A stretch of 64,000 nucleotides of DNA, taken from positions 1-64,000 of the forward strand of contig JBBHKE010001493.1 in assembly GCA_037447655.1 (NCBI GenBank). Direction: 5' to 3'. A model generated the notes under the pieces. That model was not told where the DNA came from, searched no databases, and worked only from the letters and a program-made list of their open reading frames with translations. The stretch comes from Zygnema cylindricum. Lineage: Eukaryota > Streptophyta > Zygnematophyceae > Zygnematales > Zygnemataceae. A program made the translations under genes and the position numbers. Numbering within the stretch: position 1 is the first letter of the stretch; every line of letters starts with the position of its first letter. Of the stretch, positions 35,501-46,500 are shown one piece after another.

Positions 35501-38129
35501 ATGGTCGCTTTCCAGTACGGTTCTGTCGTATTTCTCAACTTTGAGGCTCGTGAACAAGAAAAGGCATTAGAAGATATTATGCCCTTCTGTAGTGACCACT
35601 TTACTGAGGCACGAAAAGATGGTAAGTGCTTGTAGAAGTAACATTAAGTGATGGCTGAGTTCAAAAAAAAGGGGGGAGATGAACTAGTATCTTATCTAGT
35701 TGTTTCTACCTTTGATCTATTGAGTTGCTCTCTTATAAATGTTGAGATGTCGGTATGGATCGCTGTTTTGAAATATCACAGAAGGGATGGCAATTTTCTT
35801 AACTAACCTTGGCCAGATTCTGATACTCTGTTTTGACAAAGTACGTATGTCGTTTTTTTCCAATTCTAAAGTCTTTTTTACAAAAATTGAAAGCCATCCG
35901 ATGTTTTGTCAATGTGATCACTGTACAAGTCCACATATATTCAAACCAATATGGCAAAAAAGTTTGACGGGCTGTTTCACCCATTTCACTGCTTTTGCTA
36001 TCACCTGAATCTTCCATCTTTTTTCGTTTTCGATATTGTACCTGTTATGTCATTTCTTGCTTGTTTCATCTTCACCCACTTTTGTCGCACACTTATATGG
36101 CGATCACATTTACCTTCTTCCACCCCTCGTTTTATCTTCCCTCGTATTTTCTGACTTATCTCATTTGTGAACGACTTTTGGGATCTGCCCTTGTTCTGTT
36201 GTCTTTTCCAGCGCAGATTATGGTATTGTTTTGCGTCCCAGTCTAGCTGGGTGGAGTGAAGGTGGACAGGATCACATTATGGTAAAACAATTGGATGTCA
36301 GCAATATTCGTGTCATAACTAGTGTCTTGGGTCAGAGTGTGGCGCTCGAATTCTATGCCAAAAAGGTGTGTTATAATTCTTATTTGTGATGTTTTTCTAG
36401 AGAATTCGTGGAACATTGTAGCAGCTTTGAAATTGGCGAAGCATGTGAATGTCCAACCGATGTTCAATTACAAAGGTTTTTAGTTGTCAGTTACTTTGTT
36501 GGATTCTTTAACTTTGTTGCATTTGATTTGCATGAGAGCATTAGCAAATGAATTTAAACACATGGTATGGTCATCACTAGCGCAAAGTGCATATTTCCTT
36601 CACCTTCTTGTTAAAGTGATGAGTCGTATCATGATTTTTTTCTGTATCGTGGATGATTTTTCTGGGCCTTACTTGTTTTTAGACCAGTCCACTTTCTCAA
36701 AAACAGAGCTGTGAATTGGTGTTTGCATTCTTAGAAGCCACAAGTGAGTGTGATTGAATTGAAGGAAGAAGGGCAGAGAGGGTGAAACCAAGATGGAGAT
36801 TAAGGAAGGAGAGTAATTAGGGAAGAGAGACCGATAAATGAGGTGCAGATGGATGGTTCTGTCAGGTTGACGAGATGGTGACTACATTTAGTGACCTTAA
36901 TCGTGGTATGGAGAAGACAGGAACCTTTACTATGAAGAGAAAAAAACTTTTTCAGCTTGTGGCGGCTGCTAATACCACTCTGGCTGATGTAATTTTGAAA
37001 CTTGGCCTCTTAGAGAGGTATGGTTCGGTCTTTAACTCTGTCACTGTGATATCGTTTCCTTTTCTTCTATAATATTAGCTTTAAGTAACTCTGACATTAC
37101 ACGATTTTTTTTGTTGTAGGGTAAAAGAGTTTTTTTTGGGTGTTTTGAAGATGTTTGTGTTTGGATGTGGATTGGAAAAAACTGCATTTAGATGTGGACA
37201 AAGACTATTAAAGAATAGAGTAGTATACTTGAGAAATCCAGGCATTATTTGAAGCGAGGGAATAGTTAAATGTGCGGGAACAATTGGAAAGGCTATATGT
37301 TATTACCCCATTCTATACGGGTATTATACCGTAGAGTACGGGTATGGGGTAACCAAATATCATTTCCAATTGTTTTCTCACAAACTATGGTGAGGGCTCA
37401 TCCTCAGGGACAGGTGACCTTTCTTTTTAATGTGTGGTTTTTTTTAATTCACAGGACAGGTAAACACAATTTGCAATTAAAATTGCAGAATTGTTGTAAA
37501 TAAAGAGATTGAAGTTCCTGATAACATCTCTCCTGTGTTATTAAGTGTGACGGAGTTAATGTATGAAGATCCTCTTCCGGTTCAGTTTCTTTTTCAGTTC
37601 AGTTTCTTTGTGTGTTTTCATTTTACATAGTGAGTGGATTTGTCCTGACCGCAGATCTGATACAGCCTGGAAACATGCTCATTACGCCAAAATTTGGGAG
37701 TACCTCCGAGACGATTTTGAATTGGATGAGCGTTTTGAAAGCCTCGACTTTAAGTTGAATATTATTCAGGTGACCTTTTCCTTTTCCCCCTTGTATGAAT
37801 CTCCGGAAAGAGATAATGTTTGTCCATCGCGTTGTAGTTCGATAGGAGAATAGCTCAAAATTCGAGGGCCGCATTTCTGTTTTGCTAATGATTTCCTCTC
37901 GGTGTTTTTTTTTTTGCAGCATAACGTTCGGTTTTTTCTGGACATCTTACAAAACAGGAAGTCAGATACCCTCGAGTGGATTATCATTCTTCTTATTGCC
38001 GGAGAGATCTGTGTTAGTTTATATGAAATCATTAGCACCGCAATGAAAACCTCTCAGGCCAATTTGCCGACACCTGTCCCAGCAATGGATAACATTGGAT
38101 TAGTAGAAAACGCCAGCTCTGATGCTTAA
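32505..38129 (+). CDS. DUF155 family protein (RMND1 / RETARDED ROOT GROWTH-like)
   Basis: Members include human RMND1 (mitochondrial translation), yeast Rmd1/Rmd8, S. pombe Sif2 and plant RRG, a mitochondrial protein affecting root growth. Exons: 32505-33208, 34064-34181, 35448-35621, 36217-36365, 36866-37017, 37655-37769, 37920-38129, about 540 residues. The N terminus (MRLSGLRGLFAITGRAGR) is basic and Ser-rich, like a mitochondrial presequence, followed by about 200 low-complexity residues. The conserved DUF155 domain then runs from IPVQAYYIARS through RYMVAFQYGSVVFLNF, RVITSVLGQSVALEFYA (first residues read RVIT in the genomic frame), GTFTMKRKKLFQLVAAANTT and IWEYLRDDFEL. It ends with the family's C-terminal membrane helix after NRKSDTLEW. 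The junction 34181/35448 is out of phase (0 to 1). An unseen exon in that 1.27-kb intron, or a weaker donor a few bases downstream, would repair it. Confidence 0.92.
35318..35406. repeat. Imperfect direct repeat in a DUF155 intron
   Basis: A segment of the form AAGAGAGTTGTGCACACCA followed by TTCAACTCTCTAT recurs about 57 bases later as AAAGAATTGTGCACACCA followed by TTCAACTTTCTAT. It lies within the intron preceding exon 35448-35621. Confidence 0.6.
37263..37387. mobile_element. Fold-back MITE, family 1, copy B
   Basis: About 125 bp. The two arms, each containing CAATTGGAAA then TTACCCCAT, are inverted complements and the ends abut TA. Order and sequence match the element at 10572-10716. 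It lies in a DUF155 intron between exons 36866-37017 and 37655-37769. Confidence 0.65.
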
Positions 38130-40548
38130 TAATATTTTTTTACAGTATGCCTAGCCTCGATATTTCCTAGCAATCTGTTTTTTGAGTCACCGAGCATTTA
38201 ATATGTGTCAGGTTTCTATTTGGCATTAAGGTAAAAAACATTTGCCTTATCAGGTATAACAACAACCAGAGCCGAATAGGACCATCTTGAGAAGTAAACA
38301 TGAGGTTTCGAGGGTGTTTTAGGAAGTGTTAGGTGCTGAGAAAGTGTCCTTTTGAAAAAAAAATTGTGATCAACTTTATTGCTGCATTAGTCCATTTGTT
38401 TTTTTTTTTTGGAAAAGTAAATGATGTTGTACTTTCTGTAGTTTTCAATTGCTACAAGCTGGCTAATTCTGCTTAACTCTTCTTATTTCTGGAGGCAATC
38501 TTCAGATTGTGTTTTTTAGTACCGGAATAAATCGTGTATACGCGAGCATAAAAAAAACATTTAGCTTTTTTATATTTTGGCTGTTTCTCAAATAAAGTCG
38601 GATAACGGTTTGACATCTTTATGTTCCATGATCATTTTCTACTTTTTTTATTCCAGAATGGATTACATCTTGTCTTTTTCTTTTACCAAAACAGTTCGTT
38701 TTGACATTTTCTCATGTTATGATAAATATATTTGAAAATGACGAGTATGTATGTGTGTGGGAGAGTCTTCTCAACCCTTGCAGTTCTGGATGCAGGTAAA
38801 CCTTTTTCAAAAGTCAATGTGAGGGAGAGCGACTATTACACAACTTTTTTCAGACGTTTTTACTCCCAAACTTTGTAGTTTTCGTCAAATATCAACGTCA
38901 TTTAATATGAAATCAAACAACTAATTAGAAGGAGATACTAGATTTGCCATTCACATCTGCGCTCGAACTACTAACAATGGCGGAAAAATTGAAAATGAAT
39001 TTCAAGGACTGAAAAAAGATAGAAAAGTGGGTATACTAAAGCATTTTGTTAATAAGCAAAGATTCACAAGCACAAGAAGCAAAGAGTGACGGAAAAATGA
39101 ATACATATTGAAGGTGGAAAGTAATCAGCAGAAAGTAGGGAATTAATTTAACTCCACGTAGCTTGCTGGATAAGAGAAAAGGTTCGGATTTTAAAATAAC
39201 GTCATTGTTACTGTTTCAATAAAAGCATGCTAGATGTCAAATGGATACCGTTTCAAGTACTTTTTAGGGTGGGAGTTATGTTTCTCAGCTGCATTTTTTT
39301 GCTATTGCAATTTTTTTTTTCTTATTGCTCTTCAGCATATTGTGAACTTGAACCCTTCATTTTGCAGTCGTAACAGCACACATTGAGAGATTTGAGCACC
39401 TCTCTGTGACAGTTATAGAGAGATAATGCCTCAAACAAAAACCGAAGAATGTACGAAGTTTATTACGAAAGTGCAATCGTAAACCATCCGAGTACATGGG
39501 AACAAAGGGAACAAAAAGTCAAAACAAAACTGAAAAACTGACCACAGGAGTTAGCAAACTAAAAACGACGTGAAAGAAACTAACACATGGGGCAAACTAA
39601 CAAAGGACATGCAAAAGAAGAACAAGCACAAAAGCAAAAGATCTTACAAATTAACTGACAGGACATTTTCAATAACGACAAAAAAGAATCAGTCATGACA
39701 TTCTCTCATTTCACATCCAAGAAGTCGAACGTTACACTGCTTAGACAAGACTTTGGCTCATTATAAATCAAATTAATAATCGATAAAGTAAAATCCCTAA
39801 AAACAATTTGAAGCAGCAAAAATGAAAAGCTCGCCCGTCAATCTAATAACGGGCAGTATAAGAAGATAAACAAGAAAATAGATAACAATTCATTTTCTAG
39901 ATATACCTTCGCCTTCCTCACTACTTATATTTCATGCACAGAACTCTCTCCCCAACCTATTTCTGTATCCTCGTTTGTCCTCCTTTGGGCTCCGTTAGAG
40001 ACCAGTTTTTCTTCTTCAACGACCTTCCTGCTAACATAACCATAATCACAGGCAGTGTCAATTACCTTATAAAAACAAGTACAAAAACCTTAAACAAACC
40101 TTAACGATAAAAAAACACAAAATAGGGACACATCTTTCATTAGACGCTCCTTTGCATCAAATCCGGCTTCCTGACAAGGACACCGTGGAGACGATTTATC
40201 ATCTTTCAAATTTCCCATTTGCTATCTCTTTTTTTTTTTAAGTTCCTCCAGTGTAACTTGTCTGTCATCAAAGATCATCTCCGGTATACAATTACTTGAG
40301 CGATACTCTCGGTTCAAAACTCTCATAGAGTAAATTACTCCACAATTCCTATGCTTCTTCTTCACCTCCAGTAAAACAATACTGTTCAAACAATACTTAA
40401 GGTGCGAATAGGTAGGAATTATAATCTTATACTCTAGTATAGTATCACAATACTATACTACGGTTCATTATTATTAACATGGTTGATATGGTTTAGTATA
40501 GTATAATATCATTATATGCTGTGAGTCGGAATAAATAGGTGGGAAAAC
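38130..40548. other. Convergent intergenic region, DUF155 to SPPL
   Basis: There is no recognisable gene in these 2.4 kb. The sequence is AT-rich and should contain the 3' untranslated regions of both flanking convergent genes. The one distinct structure is a perfect hairpin at 40435-40460, listed separately. Confidence 0.6.
40435..40460. repeat. Perfect 11-bp inverted repeat (hairpin)
   Basis: TAGTATAGTAT and ATACTATACTA flank a CACA loop. It lies about 90 bp past the SPPL stop codon, so it is probably in that gene's 3' untranslated region. Related TAGTATAGTATAA sequence lies about 40 bp further on the plus strand. No function can be assigned. Confidence 0.7.
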
Positions 40549-43500
40549 TCACTCATCGTTGTCCTCATGTAACCATAAAGACTGAAGCTCCTGTCGCCAC
40601 CATCCCAGAAGTACCACCACTCCTGTTCCGTCCAAATAGTGTGCTGTCTTTTCAGTTTTCCATCAACACTTTACTGTAACTTAGACTTTGAACTACCTTG
40701 GGAAGAACTGCAGTGAATTTAGACGACATTTTTTAACATTTTTTAAAAATCTCCACCAGAATTAGTGTAAACTATACTAAGATAATAAGAGTTCCATGAA
40801 GACCGTTATCCCGTATATGAACCGGCAAGGACCATACTATCTTCCCAACCATGCTATAATTTCATCTGGATTAACTACAGTGGATATTGCACTGATTTAC
40901 ACAAAAATTTCACAGCTCTCTTAAAAGTCACAGTATATTGGTCACCCCCTGGCAACCTCTAAAAAATGACTACTGTCCTTTGTCTTTCTATGTGATTGCC
41001 ACATCTACATAAGTCTTGTAACGACATAAACTACGACTTCTAATATGCGTCCATATAAAAGAGTATCGGCATATAATTCAGTAAACAAACCTGTCTGTCT
41101 TCTTCAGTAAAGCTATCTCCATTTTCAATCCGAACTCATTCAGAAATTTTCAACAAAAACAATGTTACTAATGAATATGAAATGACATATGGACCTTGCG
41201 ATTAACAACTGGTCTTGGAATATACCATGTCAGTTTAAGAAGAAAAAAACAAAAAGAAGAGAACAAATATCCGTGTAAAAAAAAGAAGTAACAGTTGCGT
41301 CACCAAGAGTGGAAAAAAAAAGCAAAAAGCAGAGAATATATATCCGTATAAAGAACAAAAAAAAGAAGAAAAAGGTACAGGTGTCTCACCAAGAGTACAT
41401 GGCACAAGATATAGTAAGGCAGGCTGGCCACTTCCCTTCATGAGGTAGAGGGCTCCATATGTCAGTAAAAGTCCTGCAATCCAGTTAATCAAAACCCTAA
41501 TTATTAAGCAGCTAGTGCAAGCATATTTAAGAACTATAAATATATTAGTACACCCATATTATTGTTATACTTTGTCACGTATTAGTCAACATTTTTTCAC
41601 ATTTCCAAGTATATGTGTTCACTGTCCGACTATTTAAAACAACTTTTTGCGTAAAGCTTCAGATCAAGACAAAAGAGGTTCCTGTATTCTAATTTCCAAG
41701 CTCCATATTGTGAAATTCGAGGACTTAGGCAAGACTGGTTGTGACCTAATAAGTCTTTCAATTTCAGTTCTTGTTGTAGCCATTACTTACAAAGTCAGGT
41801 CAACAATTCCATGAAAATGAACACAAGAATGAAAAAAAAAGGAGATTTAAATTCCATACAATCCCATAATTGGACGCGAAAATACCCCTGCATTCCAGTT
41901 TTTTCTATAGTCTTTGTTCTTTCAACCGGAAAAAAAAATCGTCTTTGTTGATTTGAAAATGAAATTTTGATTTTGAGTTTTGATTTTTGTTTTGGATTTT
42001 TTTTTGATTTCGATCTTTTTCCGGATCTTTTTCCTTTTTCCGGATCTTCGGATCTTTTTCCTGATCTGATCTCGATTTATCCTGATCTTTATGAGTTGAT
42101 TTTGTTTACTGACGGGCTACACCGTAATCTATTAACACAATGTTTCTCACTTTTAATTATCTTTTTCTCCGTGCACACTTTTCGGATAAAAAAGAGAGAG
42201 AATAATCCAACAATTGCGATGGAAAGGTAAGGATCTTACCTTCCGATTGGCAGTCTCCAAATGGAAATCGGACATTTTTTCATGGAGAAAAGTTGTTTTA
42301 CGTGTTGAAAAAAACCTTGACGCTAATAACAATACACTGTGTACCTTCCTCGTAATTTTTTACTGTGACTTCACAACTGCTACTCAAAACAGTTTGATTC
42401 ACAAACTGCCCAATCATTGAAGATCCTTCGGTTTTACATCTTTAACCTGATTAGTGTGGACCAATCTGATTGTGTGTGCCAATCTAGTGCACGCATAGAG
42501 CAATATTATTAGTAAACTACACTCTGAATCGCTGTTATTGTTAAGAAATAATTAGTATGGAGACAGTCTTAGTGTTAATAAATCAATTCCGGTTGGAGTC
42601 TCGAGGACGATCGTAAACAGCCAAATTAAGAAAAAAATACTGAGCAGTATCAATGCTATTTTGTGAAAATCAGGAAAGAATTAGTGTTATAAACGCGAAT
42701 AGTGATTCACGGTTTTTTGGAGAAGAAGCGGCCAGTGAAGAAAAGCATTTCACCTGAGAGTGAAAGCCAATAGCAAGCCTGGAAGTACAATGTCTCCAAA
42801 TCCCAGCATGGAATATCCCCCCCATGGATCCATAAACCGAGGAATTTTTAGCAACATGGGCATACTCTCTCCACCGGCCTTATCTCCCGTTGCCACCTGG
42901 CATCCTCCCAAAGGTAAGAAGTCTTACTATACACATAAGAGGAAAAAAACAACCATACCATCTACATCAAGAATCCAACAGATAAGGATTTGGCTATTGA
43001 GTTCATGTACAAAGTGTATGATCACAAAAAACAATTGACCAATAAGTGTCATGACAAATAATACTTAATGCATACTTGAAATGAAGTTTTTTTTCTTACA
43101 CGCGTGGTTTATAGAGAAGGACACCTCTTAAACAACTGTGAACGAGAGAGTACATGTATTTCCATTGATTGGTTGAGAATAGAAGGTCATAAAAAGGAAA
43201 AAAGGGGAGAGGACATGTGGACCTACCACCACCATTACACTTTGTCCGTTGAACAAAAGAGGACTCAAAAACACCCAAAAAATATCATAGAAAAAAGCAA
43301 GGGACAACAATGCGGTTGAAATCTGCAATACACCCAAAGTCACATACAAAATCAGAACAGAGTTTCCCAACAAATCTGAGATAAACCATTGACAAAACCA
43401 AGAAAACTAAAACATTTAACATTGGATGAATTTCAAGCTCAATTCTCGCGGAAGCATTGGGAGTATATGGCAATCAACACTCCTAAACAGTTGTTTAGAA

Positions 43501-46500
43501 TCTTTCCTATGCCAAAAAAAAAAAATGTTCATTAACACTGATTGAATACATCGACATCTTGCAACTAGATATTTTTGACCCTGAATTTCCATCTTTACAT
43601 ATAGTACACACTAACACTCGCCATTTATTGCAGTATATCAAACTACATTGTGAATTGTTACTAGCGCTAATAGCACTAATTTGGTCCCACACAAAATAGC
43701 GTCAATACTGCTGATTTTTTTTGCTTAACTTGCGGTTCACAATTGCCCACGTCACCGGACTGAAGATCGACTGGAACAGTCCTTGTACAAACTATTTCTT
43801 AAAGCTAATAGCAAATCACGGTGTGCTGAAGGGCCACAGTTTCAAGCCAATAGCTCTAGGTTCACATGATAGTAGCCTCAACAAAAGACACACAAAAAAC
43901 TTGTTCTCTCGTGACACAACCTTTCTGTTAATTGAAGGAAATATTCGAAAGCAACCAATAACACAAGTAACACACCTTGATATTGGGAAGCTTTGCCACA
44001 CGAAGAATAGTGAGAATCATAGAAATACCCTGAAGCCACCAAAATAATGCCAGAATGTGAGATTCCCACAAATGGTGGACATTGCTTTATCAGTTAATGC
44101 TACTTCCAGAAAAATTAGCAAATACCATATGAAGAACAATCTCCACTTAATCTTGGACTTGCATGTGTGGCTCAATTTGTTCTAGTATTAATGTCTAACA
44201 TGTTCTTAGCATTGAAGGTTAAACAGTATCCCCTTAAAGACATGCACCAACTGGCAGTTGCTATGGTTGGATACCCAAAAGTCCTTCGTGAATAAAAAAA
44301 AGAAGCTATTCAAAAATTGATAACTTGCTTTAACTTTCTATCCTTGTTTCAAAATGGTTTAAACCCTAAACAACCAATAAAAGAAAAAGCTCCTTGAAAC
44401 TATTTCACCGATATCAGAAGTGGAACACAAACCATAAATCGCAAAATTTGCTTTCGACACGTGTGAGCTTTTAGGAGATCGTATAAAGCTTTCAATCGCA
44501 GTATTAAAAGTAACCTGAGTACATTTACAGTTTCCCCATAAAAACCGAACTTACTCACGTGCTCATATTAACACGAATACAAAAAAAAAAAATATCTAGT
44601 TCCCTGTTTGTAAGGATTGATTGAAAGAGATTACCAAGATATCTTGACCAATCCAGGCCCAAGATTGATCTCTGAAAATAGCCCATACGGTAGCGATACT
44701 TGCAGCCATTGGCACAGACGCCAATGTGAAAAAGGTAACAAAACCCGTTACCGGTAAATGTACACCAAGAGAGGAATACTGAGGCAAAAGTCTGTAAAAG
44801 AAAATTGTCCCCCCATGACCGAATCAATAATGTTTGTGATTGGATTCCTAAAAAACACTGAAAATATATTGACATTCTGGTACATAATTCTAACTTTGCT
44901 GCAAGTGCAACTCCATCTGTAGGTATGATTTCAAGACATTCCATGTCTATGTGACTGCATTTGCTAGTTGCATATATAATACAAAGAAACAAACAAGAAT
45001 TTCAAGTAATAGTGCTAACTTTGCCTTCAATGTTGGGAAGGAGTGTTTGAGAATCGATTAAATGAGATAATAGGGAGATAAAGAAACAAAACAAGAGGTC
45101 GCCGATGGGAGAAGAAGAAAAGTGGAAGACAAGGGCAGTGAAAAAATATTTGAAGTGATGTATTTCCAAAAGAGAAAATGTGAGAACAAGATGAGAAGCA
45201 ATTGAGCGGTGGTAAAAAAGGGAAAAAGTTGAGAAACTAACTTGCCCAAAAGAGCTGTCAGGCACATCTGCAAACTCTGCAGTCAAAAAAAAACAACTGG
45301 AGAACCTCAATACAAAAAAAATGTGAAAAATGAGCTCTCCAGTTTCCATTTTTAACAACAATCGCAAGAAACCCACAAGTGTTTACGTATTTCTTTAAGA
45401 GATGCAATTTGAAGAAGAGTTAACATGTGGATTCCCAAAGGTTCCCCCTTAAGCATCTTAGCTTAACACAACTTTCTATATCCATTATAATAGACTAACT
45501 CAACACCCTCGACAGTGAAAATTGACAACAAAAAGGGACAAAAAGCAAGAAGCATACCTCAGTGGAACCGAGACAGAAGAGAACGATAAGCAAAACAAAA
45601 AACCATTTTGACATAAAAAAGTACATGAGCAATAGCATCATCGATGCCATCCCCACAAACCCAACTGCCATCCACAAGGTAATATCCCAAGACTCAGGAT
45701 CGAGAATCTCCTCTGCTTCGGAAACCGCTTCCTTCTGTGCCATTCCCCAAAAAACAGATGCCAAAAACTGTGTCAACATACAGAACTTGTTCTCCTGTCT
45801 TTGGGAAAAAAGTCAACAGAAGTTGACAGACACATCAACAGAAATGCAAGACTTACTGCCCCCTCTTCCCATTTTCAGTGGCTTTCTTATTTTTCTAACC
45901 TTTGGGAGCTTTCGTGGCTTATTCAAATAGGCCCGTCTTTCCTTTGCGGCCGCCCAATAGGATGCTCCCACAACTGTAGCAACCGCTACGAACCAGAGTA
46001 GTAATTCTGAGGGATCCAGCAGAGACTGAACGGGCGCAAACATGGAAATCGTCACTGGAAAACAAAGCAACTGATCAGAAAGTAAGGCCACTAATTATTG
46101 ACAAGAATTGCTTCAAGTTTTTGTCCTTAAAGTTTCACAATCAATTTTTTGGGCGGCCTGAAGAGACAGCAGACCATTGTCCAAAAGCTGTGGCACCTGT
46201 CAACTTATATACACTTGCTAATCGATTATCAGGAAACAAAGAGGGTCTTGCGAACCTACAACAACTCCCTGCAAAAGTCAATAACCATTTAAAAGAGGAA
46301 ACTATCATGTGAATGTAGTTCTATCTGCCTTGAAAATTCCTGAAAAAAAAAAAATGCGTCTCCTCGACACATGTCCAATATTCCCAATGCCGTAATGCAA
46401 ATATACTACAACAAAGAAAATCATTTTCTGGTGAATTGTCATGTACCTTCACCTCCCCCATCAAGGGCCTCTGTCAACTGCTTAGATGCTGATCCAGGCA

